Notes: generated by a model from the sequence alone, not told the origin. A DNA stretch of 64,000 bases from Peptococcaceae bacterium (GCA_012518875.1 JAAYRI010000087.1:27947-91946); one strand, 5' to 3'; positions 47,227 to 56,975 are shown, numbered from the stretch's first letter. Translations and numbers: made by a program.

Positions 47227-48576
47227 CTAATTCATGAAAGGGTTTTTAAGCATTTTGCCACCCTTTTTTAAGGTTTTTTCCATATCCAAAAATTGCTTCA
47301 TCATTTTTTTAGTCTGTTCAAACTGTTTAAGCAGACGGTTAACATCCTGCACAGTGGTTCCACTGCCCCTGGCAATCCTTCTTTTTCTGCTGCCGTTAAG
47401 CACCCGTTCCGGTTCATTTCGCTCCGCCCGGGTCATAGAGTTGACAATCGCCTCCACAAAAACGAGCTCTTTTTCTTCCAACTTGATGTCTTTTAACTTT
47501 TTTATGCCTCCCAGACCAGGAATCATCCCTAAAACCTGTTCCAGGGGGCCAAGTTTTTTTACCTGGTTTAATTGTTCCATAAAATCATCAAGGGTAAAAT
47601 CCATACTCTTGATTTTTTTCTGCATTTGGGCCATTTTCTCAGCATTGAAGTTTTCCTGAGCTTTCTCGATTAGGGTCAGCATATCACCCATACCAAGAAT
47701 TCGTTCCGCCATCCGTTCCGGATGAAATGGCTCCAAGGTGTCCAGCTTTTCACCAACACCAATAAATTTTATCGGTTTACCTGTAACAGAGCGCACAGAA
47801 AGGGCCGCCCCTCCTCTGGTGTCACCATCTAGTTTGGTCAGCACTACACCCGCCACACCTAAACGCTGATCAAAGGTTTCAGCTACATTTACTGCAGCCT
47901 GGCCGGTCATGGCATCTACCACCAGCAATATTTCATGGGGGACAATCGTTTCTTTCATGTTTTCCAGTTCGGCCATAAGTTCTTCATTTACTTCTTGGCG
48001 TCCGGCAGTATCAATAATGACAATATCCCTGCCCCCGGTAAGAGCACCTTTAACTGAAGCCCGGGCAATATTAACGGGATTTTTCTCCCCCGGCATGGTA
48101 AAGACAGGTATATTTAGCTGGTTACCAAGCACCTCCAGCTGTTTTACCGCTGCCGGACGGTAGACATCAGCAGCTACCAACAAAGGACGCCGGCCTTGCT
48201 TTCGCTGCAGATTAGCTAATTTGGCGGCAGTTGTTGTTTTACCTGCACCATTTAACCCCACCATCATGATAATAGTGGGCGGCTTGGAGGAAAGATTGAT
48301 TTTACTATTTTGCCCACCCATGAGGATTGTAAGCTCCTCATGCACTATTTTGATCACATGCTGGGCCGGATTTAAACTGGCCAGTAGCTCCCGGCCGACA
48401 GCCCGTTCCCTTATCCTGGAGACAAAGTCCTTGACAACCCTAAAATTAACATCTGCCTCCAAAAGCGCCAGGCGCACCTCACGCAGGGCCTCATTAACAT
48501 CAGCTTCGGTAAGGCGTCCCTTCCCTTTTAATTTTTTAAAGGTTTCCTGCAGCCTTTCAGCCAAATTGGCAAACAT
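47227..48576 (-). CDS. ffh: Signal recognition particle protein Ffh
   Basis: MFANLAERLQETFKKLKGKGRLTEADVNEALREVRLALLEADVN; GLNGAGKTTTAAKLA; DTAGRQ; Met-rich C-terminus. Confidence 0.97.
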   Translation of the reverse strand: MFANLAERLQETFKKLKGKGRLTEADVNEALREVRLALLEADVNFRVVKDFVSRIRERAVGRELLASLNPAQHVIKIVHEELTILMGGQNSKINLSSKPPTIIMMVGLNGAGKTTTAAKLANLQRKQGRRPLLVAADVYRPAAVKQLEVLGNQLNIPVFTMPGEKNPVNIARASVKGALTGGRDIVIIDTAGRQEVNEELMAELENMKETIVPHEILLVVDAMTGQAAVNVAETFDQRLGVAGVVLTKLDGDTRGGAALSVRSVTGKPIKFIGVGEKLDTLEPFHPERMAERILGMGDMLTLIEKAQENFNAEKMAQMQKKIKSMDFTLDDFMEQLNQVKKLGPLEQVLGMIPGLGGIKKLKDIKLEEKELVFVEAIVNSMTRAERNEPERVLNGSRKRRIARGSGTTVQDVNRLLKQFEQTKKMMKQFLDMEKTLKKGGKMLKNPFMN

Positions 48577-48637
48577 AGTTGTCCACCCCCTGTCTTTGTT
48601 TCTCCACAAAAATCAATACTGTCTAGATTTTTTCTCA

Positions 48638-48982
48638 CTACATTTCCAGGACTTCCCCAATATTTTTCTGCGCCTCGCGCAGCCTGTTTCTATTTTCTGC
48701 TGTTTCGCATTCCTTGAGTATAGCAACAACGGCAGTAAGTTTATCTCTTTCCACTGTTGATTTTCTTGCCAATCCCAGCTTTTCTTCATATTTTTTTAAT
48801 ATCTGTTCCGCCCTTTTCAGGGTATCATATACCGCCTGGCGTGTTACCTTAAATTCAGTGGCTATTTCACCCAGGGACAGATTCTGACAGTAGTATAATT
48901 CCATATAATCTTTTTGACGCTCAGTTAGAAGTACACCGTAGAAGTCAAAAAGCATATTCATCCAGGCTACCTTCTCAAGCAA
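48638..48982 (-). CDS. ylxM: YlxM family putative DNA-binding protein (SRP-associated)
   Basis: [52 protein letters not shown]; upstream of ffh. Confidence 0.92.
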   Translation of the reverse strand: MLEKVAWMNMLFDFYGVLLTERQKDYMELYYCQNLSLGEIATEFKVTRQAVYDTLKRAEQILKKYEEKLGLARKSTVERDKLTAVVAILKECETAENRNRLREAQKNIGEVLEM

Positions 48983-49071
48983 CTACTTGCCCCCTTCCTC
49001 TCGCCGTGCCGGCAACCCGGCCGTTTGGGCAAAAATTAGGTTATGTCACCCGATGCAGCTGAACAAACCTT

Positions 49072-49107
49072 ACCTTTGCAGTGTAACCCTATGCCCACTG
49101 CAAAGGT
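49072..49107. repeat. Perfect 12-bp inverted repeat upstream of class III aminotransferase
   Basis: ACCTTTGCAGTG-taaccctatgcc-CACTGCAAAGGT. Confidence 0.85.
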
Positions 49108-49233
49108 GGCAAGCTTTACAGGTAGATTCTAAACAATTGCTTCCCTGGTGTCAAGCAAAAAACACTTATTTTATTTTCATGAAGGTTATTTTGACCAGGG
49201 GAAAGAAAATCTTATAGCGGAGGTGCAGTAGTA

Positions 49234-50655
49234 TTGAAAACTAAATCAGACAAAAATCGAAAAAGCACAAAACCAGCAAATTTTATCCCACTTGAAGAAG
49301 CAGTTAAACAAAGTAGACAACAAGTAGTAGAAAACCATAAGACCTACCTGAATTCGGGACTGGCCACTATGCTGGGACTTCTAGACTTTGACAAACAGTT
49401 TGTACGTGCTGAGGGAGTTTATGTTTGGGACAGCAATGGTGTTAAGTATATGGATTTTCTAGGTGCTTATGGTGCCCTGAATACAGGACACAACCATCCC
49501 CAAATCCTGGCTGCTATCGATCAGGTAAAAGGGATGCCCAACCTGCTCCAGGTTTCTCTTGGTACTGTAGTAGCAGCCCTGGCCAAAAATCTGGCCCTGG
49601 TGACACCGGGTGACCTGCAGCGCTCTTTTATTTGCAACAGTGGGGCGGAGGCGGTAGAAGGAGCCCTAAAACTAGCCCGTGCTGCTAGCGGCAGGCAAAA
49701 ACTGATCTACTGTGAAGGCTCATTTCATGGTAAAACCTTGGGCGCTCTAGCAGTAACAGGGCGAGGCAAATACCAAAAGGTATTTCAGCCCCTGGTACCG
49801 GGCTGCACAGCAGTACCCTATGGGGATCTTGATTCCCTAACGGAAGAACTTAAAAAAGAGGATACAGCCGCCTTTATACTTGAACCTATACAGGGTGAAG
49901 GAGGAATAATAATTCCACCGCCGGGTTACCTTGCCGAGGCAAGAAAAATCTGCTCCCAATATGGGACCCTGCTAATTATTGATGAAATTCAAACCGGGTT
50001 GGGGCGTACAGGCAAATTGTTTGCTTGCCAACATGATGGCATCACACCGGATATTATGTGCCTGGCCAAATCCTTGGGCGGTGGTGTTATGCCGGTAGGC
50101 GCCTACATTACCACTGATGAAATATGGAAAAAGGCCTATGGGGGCATGGATAAGGCACTGCTACATACATCAACATTTGGGGGTAACACCTGGGCAGCAG
50201 CGGCGGCCATAGCCTCATTGGAGATAATACTAGAGGAAAACCTGCCCCAGAAGGCCGGGGAAACAGGCGCCTACCTGCTACAAGGATTGACTCGTTTAAA
50301 GGAAAGGTACCCACTGATCAAGGATGTGCGGGGCCGGGGGTTGATGGCCGGTATCGAATTTAACCAGCCGGGGTCTATGGCCTCCAAGATTTCCTTCGGC
50401 CTGGCCACCAGGCTTTCAGAAGAATATCTAGGTAGCCTGGTGGCGGGGGAACTAATGAACAAACATCACATAATTACTGCCTATACCCTAAACAATCCCA
50501 ACGTGATTAGGCTGGAACCGCCGTTAGGTGTCACTAAGGAGCAAATTGACATTGTTCTAGGGGCATTGGAGGACATTTTCACTAAACACAGAGGCTTTCT
50601 TAGCGCTGCAAAGTCAGGGGCCAAGTCAATAATTAGATCTTTCATCAAAAAATAA
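49234..50655 (+). CDS. Class III PLP aminotransferase (putrescine/acetylornithine aminotransferase-like)
   Basis: FICNSGAEAVEGALKLARAASGRQKLIYCEGSFHGKTLGALAVTG; LIIDEIQTGLGRTGKLFA; CLAKSLGGGVMPVGA; starts with TTG. Confidence 0.88.
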   Translation: MKTKSDKNRKSTKPANFIPLEEAVKQSRQQVVENHKTYLNSGLATMLGLLDFDKQFVRAEGVYVWDSNGVKYMDFLGAYGALNTGHNHPQILAAIDQVKGMPNLLQVSLGTVVAALAKNLALVTPGDLQRSFICNSGAEAVEGALKLARAASGRQKLIYCEGSFHGKTLGALAVTGRGKYQKVFQPLVPGCTAVPYGDLDSLTEELKKEDTAAFILEPIQGEGGIIIPPPGYLAEARKICSQYGTLLIIDEIQTGLGRTGKLFACQHDGITPDIMCLAKSLGGGVMPVGAYITTDEIWKKAYGGMDKALLHTSTFGGNTWAAAAAIASLEIILEENLPQKAGETGAYLLQGLTRLKERYPLIKDVRGRGLMAGIEFNQPGSMASKISFGLATRLSEEYLGSLVAGELMNKHHIITAYTLNNPNVIRLEPPLGVTKEQIDIVLGALEDIFTKHRGFLSAAKSGAKSIIRSFIKK

Positions 50656-50665
50656 AAACTATTGG

Positions 50666-50783
50666 GGCTAATAGGATGGTTAGATTAACAAGATAGAAAC
50701 CAATGCCTGGCACCGCTGTCGAGAATTGCCCCCCGGCGGGGCATAGCTTTTTTATCCTGTTAATCCTTTAAACCCTATTAGCC
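50666..50783. repeat. ~118-bp palindromic element: ~30-bp imperfect inverted arms around a terminator hairpin
   Basis: Left arm GGCTAATAGGATGGTTAGATTAACAAGATA; reverse complement of right arm GGCTAATAGGGTTTAAAGGATTAACAGGATA; core TGCCCCCCGGCGGGGCATAGCTTTTTTA. Confidence 0.8.
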
Positions 50784-50798
50784 TTTTGATCTACTGAA

Positions 50799-52100
50799 CT
50801 ATTTTTTGCCTACTAGTCTGTCAGCGCATTTTTGCGCCTGGGCCATAACTTCCTCTTCATCCATCGTTAGTACCTTCCGGCCCTCCATCACTATTTGCCC
50901 ATTGATAATCACTGTATCCACATCGGCAGCATTGGCGGAATAGACCAGATGAGCCACCAAATCATGCCGGGGATAAAGGTGAGGGCGCTGCAGATCAACC
51001 AAAATTAGGTCTGCCAATCTACCTGGTTCCAGAAGCCCCAGATCACCGAGACCAATGGCTATTGCCCCATTATAGGTAGCCATTTTTAGTGTCTCAAAGG
51101 CAGGTAGGGCCATAGCATCCCTGGTAGCTACCTTCTGCAGGAAGCTAGCCGTGCGCATTTCCTCGATCATATCCAGGTTGTTGTTACTGGCAGCCCCATC
51201 TGTGCCCAAGGCCACGTCTACACCGGCTTTGATCAAGTCAGCCACAGGAGCAATGCCACTGGCCAATTTCATATTGCACTGTGGGCAGTGGACAACCCCC
51301 ACCATATTGCTGGCCAGTAATTCTATCTCCTCTTGATCTAGATATATACAGTGGGCTGCCAACACAGGATTGTGGAAAAGGTTTAGGGAATCCAGATGAC
51401 GTACAGGCGTTGTATTGTATTCCTTTTTGATTTTCTCTACCTCATCTGCTGCCTCAGCCACGTGAATATGTACAGCCACCCCATAATCAGCCGCCATTTC
51501 AATAACCAACCTTAGAATGTCGGGGGGACAGGTGTAGGCGGAATGAGGCCCAAACATTGTTGTGATCCTGCCATCTGCCTTGCCATGCCATTTTTCAATG
51601 AATTTGACGCTTTCATCTATCGCCACATCAATATTAGAATCGTCACCAATCAAACCCCGGGACAGACAGGCCCTCATGCCGCTTTCCTCAACAGCACGGG
51701 CTACCTCATTCATTTGAAAATACATATCGGCAAATGCTATTGTGCCGGATTTAATCATTTCCAAGCAGGATAACTTGGCTCCCCAGTAAAAGTCCTCCTG
51801 TTGTAGCTTTTTCTCTAGCGGCCATATTCTGTCGTTCAGCCATTTCATAAGCGGTAGATCATCAGCATAGCCCCGCATGAGGCTCATAGAAGCATGAGTG
51901 TGGGCATTGACAAAACCGGGCATGGCTACCATTCCGGCGGCGTTAATAGTTTTTTCTGCTTTAAAATCAGCCGGTGCAGAACCTCTCTTGCCTACAGACA
52001 CAATTCGATCACCGGAGATGGCAATTTCCCCATCCTCAATGATGCTGTCATGCCCTACCATAGTAATTATAGCTGCTCCCTGGATTAAAATGCTGTTCAT
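50799..52100 (-). CDS. mtaD: Amidohydrolase: 5-methylthioadenosine/S-adenosylhomocysteine deaminase family
   Basis: MPGFVNAHTHASMSLMRGYADDLPLMKWLNDRIWPLE; VHIHVAEAADEVE; AHCIYLDQEEI; LGTDGAASNNNLDM. Confidence 0.9.
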   Translation of the reverse strand: MNSILIQGAAIITMVGHDSIIEDGEIAISGDRIVSVGKRGSAPADFKAEKTINAAGMVAMPGFVNAHTHASMSLMRGYADDLPLMKWLNDRIWPLEKKLQQEDFYWGAKLSCLEMIKSGTIAFADMYFQMNEVARAVEESGMRACLSRGLIGDDSNIDVAIDESVKFIEKWHGKADGRITTMFGPHSAYTCPPDILRLVIEMAADYGVAVHIHVAEAADEVEKIKKEYNTTPVRHLDSLNLFHNPVLAAHCIYLDQEEIELLASNMVGVVHCPQCNMKLASGIAPVADLIKAGVDVALGTDGAASNNNLDMIEEMRTASFLQKVATRDAMALPAFETLKMATYNGAIAIGLGDLGLLEPGRLADLILVDLQRPHLYPRHDLVAHLVYSANAADVDTVIINGQIVMEGRKVLTMDEEEVMAQAQKCADRLVGKK

Positions 52101-52126
52101 GATTTATCCCCCTGTATGTTTTATTA

Positions 52127-53389
52127 TTATTGCCATTCGCCAAGATAAGCTTTTTGTTTTTCATCTAGGCTGTCTATGGTTATAGCCTGAGATTTTAGTT
52201 TAAGTTCTGCTACCAGTTGATCAATTTCCTCGGGTATTGGGTAGAGTTTTTTTGCCAGGGAGTTGCCCTTTTCCCTGATGTATCTTGCCGAGAGGGCCTG
52301 AATGCCAAAAGACATATCCATAATTTCCACTGGGTGTCCATCCCCGGCCGCCAGATTGACCAGCCGACCGGCTGCAATGAGGTAAATTCGCCTTCCGTCC
52401 GCAAGTAAAAACTGTTCAACATTTTGACGGGCCACACTGATCCTCTCCGCAAGGGAACCCAGGTGCTCCTTATTAATCTCCACGTCAAAATGGCCCGCAT
52501 TGGCCAGTATCGCCCCATCCCTCATAAGCTTAAAATGGCGCTTTTCCAAGGTATCCCGGCATCCGGTTACAGTGATAAAAATATCCCCATTGGCAGCAGC
52601 CTCCTCGCTGCCCATCACCTGGAAACCCTCCATCAGTGCTTCCAACGCCCTAATGGGATCAACTTCACAAACTATGACATGGGCCCCTAGCCCCCTGGCT
52701 CGCATGGCCACACCTTTACCACACCAGCCGTAGCCCAGTACCACTACTGTTTTGCCGGCTACTACCAGGTTAGTAGTGCGCATGATCGCTGACCATACCG
52801 ATTCCCCCGTGCCATAACGATTATCAAAAAGAAACTTACACCGGGCGTTATTCACCGCCATCATTGGGAAAAGCAGCTTTCCTTCCCGCTCTAGGTTAAC
52901 CAGACGACGTACACCTGTGGTCGTTTCCTCACAGCCACCGATGACCTCCGGTGCCTGATTTGCCCGCTCGGTATGCAATAAATTTACCAGATCCCCGCCA
53001 TCATCAATAATCACCTGGGGATGGGAGTCAAGAACAGACAAAAGGTGTCCCCGGTACTCGGCATCGGAGGCATTGTGCCAGGCAAAAACCTTAATACCTG
53101 CTGTGATCAGGCCTGCAGCCACATCATCCTGGGTGGACAAGGGATTGGAACCAGTGACAGCTACCTCTGCCCCAGCAGCCTTGATTACCTCAGCCAAATA
53201 GGCAGTTTTAGCCTCCAGGTGGATCGAAAGGGCTACCTTGATGCCTTTGAAGGGCAGTTCCTTGGAAAACTCCTTCCTAATGGCATTCAATACCGGCATG
53301 TGCTCCTGCACCCATTGGATTTTTAATCTACCACCCGGTGCCAGTCCAATATCTCTAACAGCATAATCAGGCATTTTTTCGGCCCCCAT
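52127..53389 (-). CDS. ahcY: Adenosylhomocysteinase family protein (SAH or S-inosylhomocysteine hydrolase)
   Basis: GIKVALSIHLEAKTAYLAEVIKAAGAEVAVTGSNPLSTQDDVAAGL; NAD-binding VVLGYGWCGKGVAMRARGLGAHVIVCEVDP; AGHFDVEI. Confidence 0.92.
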   Translation of the reverse strand: MGAEKMPDYAVRDIGLAPGGRLKIQWVQEHMPVLNAIRKEFSKELPFKGIKVALSIHLEAKTAYLAEVIKAAGAEVAVTGSNPLSTQDDVAAGLITAGIKVFAWHNASDAEYRGHLLSVLDSHPQVIIDDGGDLVNLLHTERANQAPEVIGGCEETTTGVRRLVNLEREGKLLFPMMAVNNARCKFLFDNRYGTGESVWSAIMRTTNLVVAGKTVVVLGYGWCGKGVAMRARGLGAHVIVCEVDPIRALEALMEGFQVMGSEEAAANGDIFITVTGCRDTLEKRHFKLMRDGAILANAGHFDVEINKEHLGSLAERISVARQNVEQFLLADGRRIYLIAAGRLVNLAAGDGHPVEIMDMSFGIQALSARYIREKGNSLAKKLYPIPEEIDQLVAELKLKSQAITIDSLDEKQKAYLGEWQ

Positions 53390-53406
53390 TATTTTTGGTT
53401 TTTGCC

Positions 53407-54462
53407 CTACATTTCCCTCAGGTTTTCACTATAAGGTGTCTGAACTATACCTCGGTCTGTGACAATGGCAGTAATTAAATTGTGCGGTGTCACATCAAAA
53501 GCCGGGTTCCAAACCTTAATCCCGGTCGGGGTCAAAAGATGCCCCCCGTGGTGGGTGACCTCCCTCTGATCACGCTCCTCGATGGGAATTTCACTGCCAT
53601 TTTTTAGGCCTAGATCAACAGTGGAAAAGGGTGCAGCCACATAAAAAGGTATATTGTGCATTTTGGCCATTACAGCCAGCCCATATGTCCCTATTTTGTT
53701 GGCCACATCACCATTGGAGGCTATACGATCAGCCCCCACAATAACCAGGTCAACCTTTTTTTTAGCCATGAGAAAACCAGCCATATTGTCTGTGATTAGC
53801 GTTACCGGTATGTTTTCCTGCACTAGTTCGAGGGTTGTCAGCCTGGCACCCTGCAGAAGAGGTCTTGTTTCACCGGCATAAACACTAATGTTTTTTCCTG
53901 CTGCGTGGGCTGCCCTGACAACCCCCAAAGCAGTACCATAGCCGGCTGTTGCCAGGGCCCCCGCATTACAATGTGTCAGAATATTGCCGTTCTGCGGCAC
54001 AAGTTCTTGCCCATACTGACCAATCTTGCGGTTGCCCAAAATATCTTCCTTAAAAATGGTGTGGGCTTCCTCCAGGAGTAGTCCCTTCAACACTGTTGGT
54101 GCACCGGCAGGGGAACTATGAACCTTCTGTAAAAGCAGGGTTAAGGCCCAGCTTAAATTAACCGCAGTGGGACGGGTAGCAGCCAATTCACGGGCTGCCA
54201 TTTCCAGCTGTGCTAGAAATTCTTCTTTTGTATGAGACATAATCTGTCCGGCGGCCAGAACCAGCCCATAGGCAGCAGCAGCTCCAATAGCGGGAGCACC
54301 CCGTACAGCCATCCCCTTAATGGCGTAAGCAACCTGATGGTGGTCAAAACATTTAATATATACTACCTCTATAGGTAGCTTTGTTTGATCCAGTAACTCC
54401 AGGCATTCTTCGTCAGACAACCAACGTATAGTCTCCAACATGCTGTTTCCCACCCCCTCCAT
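53407..54462 (-). CDS. mtnA: S-methyl-5-thioribose-1-phosphate isomerase
   Basis: MAVRGAPAIGAAAAYGLVLAA; NILTHCNAGALATAGYGTALGVVRAAH; ETRPLLQGARLT; VGADRIASNGDVANKIGTY. Confidence 0.95.
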   Translation of the reverse strand: MEGVGNSMLETIRWLSDEECLELLDQTKLPIEVVYIKCFDHHQVAYAIKGMAVRGAPAIGAAAAYGLVLAAGQIMSHTKEEFLAQLEMAARELAATRPTAVNLSWALTLLLQKVHSSPAGAPTVLKGLLLEEAHTIFKEDILGNRKIGQYGQELVPQNGNILTHCNAGALATAGYGTALGVVRAAHAAGKNISVYAGETRPLLQGARLTTLELVQENIPVTLITDNMAGFLMAKKKVDLVIVGADRIASNGDVANKIGTYGLAVMAKMHNIPFYVAAPFSTVDLGLKNGSEIPIEERDQREVTHHGGHLLTPTGIKVWNPAFDVTPHNLITAIVTDRGIVQTPYSENLREM

Positions 54463-54588
54463 TATTTTCCCTGGGCTAACAAGGTCAGGACTATAGGGTG
54501 TTGAATAGACCGGCTGAACAGAGAAGTTATTAATTAGAGTTGCTGCTTAATTTATCAGGTTTGGTGACGCCTTGATTAAACATGTTCA

Positions 54589-55362
54589 TCAAGTGCTTTC
54601 GGCACAAGTGCAGGTACTGTCCTCTTCAACCTGTTCAATAACCTGCATCAGTAGCCTTCTGATGTTTTCACCATTTTGGATCATGGTGTCTACAACCTCC
54701 TGGTGGGAAAGCCTGTCGGCAGAGATACCGGCAGCAAAATTTGTGACCATTGCTATGGTCGAATAGCATATTCCTGCCTCCCGGGCCAAAGGGGCCTCAG
54801 GCACACCAGTCATGCCAACCAGGTCACCACCCAACATGCGATACATCTTAACCTCTGCAGCCGTTTCAAAACGTGGCCCTTCTGTGCATACATAGACGCC
54901 CGCCTTGTGATGTATTAACCCCAGGTTTCCAGCAGCCTGTGATAGGGATTCCCTCAGTCGGGGGCAATACGGTTCTGTCATATCGGTATGGATCACTCCA
55001 GCGCTGCCCCCGGCAAAAAATGTTTGCTCCCTAAATTTTGTAAAATCCAGGAATTGATCCACAAATATTAAATGTCCGGGCTCCATGGCAGGATTTAACG
55101 ATCCTACTGCTGCGGTAGCCAGTATATTTTGCACCCCCAGCCTCTTTAGTGCGTCTATATTGGCCCTGTAGTTTACCTTGTTGGGAGGGATAGAGTGTCC
55201 TTCCCCGTGACGGTTCATAAAAGCCACCAACCTGTCTTGATGTTTGCCAATTCTCAGCACAACATCCCCATATGGCGTTGAAACCTTCTCATCCCTAATC
55301 TCCTGCAAAATATCCGGATCATAAACACCTGTACCGCCAATAATAGCTGTTTTAACGTCCAT
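54589..55362 (-). CDS. mtnP: S-methyl-5'-thioadenosine phosphorylase
   Basis: AIIGGTGVYDPDIL; FMNRHGEGHSIPPNKVNYRANIDALKRLGVQNILATAAVGSLNP; EGPRFETAAEVKMYRMLGGDLVGMTGVPEAPLAREA. Confidence 0.95.
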   Translation of the reverse strand: MDVKTAIIGGTGVYDPDILQEIRDEKVSTPYGDVVLRIGKHQDRLVAFMNRHGEGHSIPPNKVNYRANIDALKRLGVQNILATAAVGSLNPAMEPGHLIFVDQFLDFTKFREQTFFAGGSAGVIHTDMTEPYCPRLRESLSQAAGNLGLIHHKAGVYVCTEGPRFETAAEVKMYRMLGGDLVGMTGVPEAPLAREAGICYSTIAMVTNFAAGISADRLSHQEVVDTMIQNGENIRRLLMQVIEQVEEDSTCTCAEST

Positions 55363-55456
55363 CCTTCCTCCCCCGCTAACATTGCAAAATAAAACCCAAT
55401 ATTACTCAATGTCCTACCCTACCTACTGCGCTCCTCTTATTACTTAAAATTTGGTA

Positions 55457-55726
55457 TCAGTTCATCAGCTTCTCTTTTTCAACCCTTTTGAATCCAAGCG
55501 AAACATCATAATGGCAGCGTGGGCAAGCAAACAGGTGCACACAGCATAACCCGCTATGACACCTGTAACCATCTTCATAAATGTCCCGTCCCAGGTAGGC
55601 ACTATAATTATCGTAATAGTCCTGAAGCAGACCGGCATCGATCATAATTGCACCGCACTTGGGGCAAGGTTTTTCAACAGTAGCCAAGCCATTGCATAAC
55701 ATGCATAGGCTCATAGCAATTGTCAC
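55457..55726 (-). CDS. Small zinc-ribbon-like protein
   Basis: CMLCNGLATVEKPCPKCGAIM...CRHSGLCC-like region HSGLCCVHLFACPRCHYDV: two CxxC pairs. Confidence 0.7.
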   Translation of the reverse strand: MTIAMSLCMLCNGLATVEKPCPKCGAIMIDAGLLQDYYDNYSAYLGRDIYEDGYRCHSGLCCVHLFACPRCHYDVSLGFKRVEKEKLMN

Positions 55727-55794
55727 CCTTTATATTTTAATAAACATGGCCGGACTATTTGTCAAGCCTGCCATTTCTTCTTAGATTAATGTTT

Positions 55795-55840
55795 CCAGGG
55801 AGGAAAAATATAAACCTCCTGGGTTTTTCTTTTTTCTTTT
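55795..55840 (+). terminator. Plus-strand-oriented intrinsic terminator in a minus-strand gene tract
   Basis: CCAGGGAGG-aaaaatataaa-CCTCCTGGGTTTTTCTTTTTTCTTTT. Confidence 0.65.
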
Positions 55841-55979
55841 GTTTGCTTTCTAAATAGGAATTGCTGCGGATATTGACGGCAGTAAAGGCATTTTGGGCCA
55901 AATTGTTTCTGGTAGGAGATAGCCGGTAGGCATACATCCAGGCACCTATGGGCACTTATAGGCATTACCCGGCACCACC

Positions 55980-56975
55980 TTATTCCGCAAAAAGGGCCTC
56001 AGCAAAGTCAACAGGGGAAAAGGGTCGCAGATCCTCCATTTCCTCACCAATACCGATTAGTTTTACGGGTATATCCTGGGTATGTTTAATTGCAATGACA
56101 ATGCCCCCTTTGGCACTGCCATCCAGCTTGGTTAAAGCTATACCAGTCACACCTACCGCCTCCTGAAAAAGCACCGCCTGATTCACAGCATTCTGCCCCG
56201 TTGTTGCATCAAGAACAAGTAGCACCTCTTGCGGCGCCCCCGTCATTTCGCGGTTTAAGACCCGGTGGATTTTTTTCAGTTCTTCCATCAGGTTTGTCTT
56301 GGTATGTAGCCTTCCTGCAGTATCTATAATTAGAATATCAGCACCGCGAGCCTTTGCTGCTTGTAGGGCATCGAATGCTACTGCCGCCGGGTCTGCTCCC
56401 TCCCGGTGCTTGATTAAATCTACCCCCACCCGATCCGCCCATACTTCAAGTTGTTCAATGGCAGCAGCACGAAAGGTATCGGCTGCACCAATAACGACCT
56501 TCTTGCCATCAGCCTTGTACTGGTATGCCAGTTTGCCGATTGTAGTTGTTTTGCCGACACCGTTAACCCCCACAACCATTATTATCGTTGGTGCCACACT
56601 ACTGGTATTTAAAACAGCTGTTTCATTACCGAGCATATCCCCGATATGTTCCTTAAGAATATCTTTTAAACCCTCAGCATCATCAAGGCGCCTTTCCTTG
56701 ACAGTACGCCGGGTTTTTTCCACTAGTTCCATGGCGGTGTCAACACCAACATCCGCCTGAATAAGTATTTCTTCTAATTCCTCATATAGTTCTTCATCTA
56801 TAATTCGGCCCCGGAACAGAACATCTATTTTTTCTATAAAGCCCTGTCGTGTTTTGGTCAGGCTTTCTTTTAAACGTCCAAAAAAACCCGGCTTGTCCGG
56901 TACAGTCTCCGCCGTACTTGCTACCTCCTGGGCTACAGTCTTTTTACCACCTAATATGCGGCTGAACAAACCCAT
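55980..56975 (-). CDS. ftsY: Signal recognition particle receptor FtsY
   Basis: MGLFSRILGGKK...VVGVNGVGKTTTIGKLAYQYKADGKKVVIGAADTFRAAAIEQLEVWADRVGVDLIK; DTAGRLHTKTNLMEEL; TKLDGSAKGGI. Confidence 0.97.
   Translation of the reverse strand: MGLFSRILGGKKTVAQEVASTAETVPDKPGFFGRLKESLTKTRQGFIEKIDVLFRGRIIDEELYEELEEILIQADVGVDTAMELVEKTRRTVKERRLDDAEGLKDILKEHIGDMLGNETAVLNTSSVAPTIIMVVGVNGVGKTTTIGKLAYQYKADGKKVVIGAADTFRAAAIEQLEVWADRVGVDLIKHREGADPAAVAFDALQAAKARGADILIIDTAGRLHTKTNLMEELKKIHRVLNREMTGAPQEVLLVLDATTGQNAVNQAVLFQEAVGVTGIALTKLDGSAKGGIVIAIKHTQDIPVKLIGIGEEMEDLRPFSPVDFAEALFAE

Noticed and set aside
55363-55456. Possible SAM or SAH riboswitch upstream of mtnP/mtnA/ahcY cluster
   Set aside because: No recognisable riboswitch core or terminator/antiterminator pair in the region on the minus strand.
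55755-55955. 66-aa minus-strand ORF between zinc-ribbon gene and ftsY
   Set aside because: Lys/Arg-rich, spans the strong hairpin at 55795-55822, no family resemblance; more likely noncoding.
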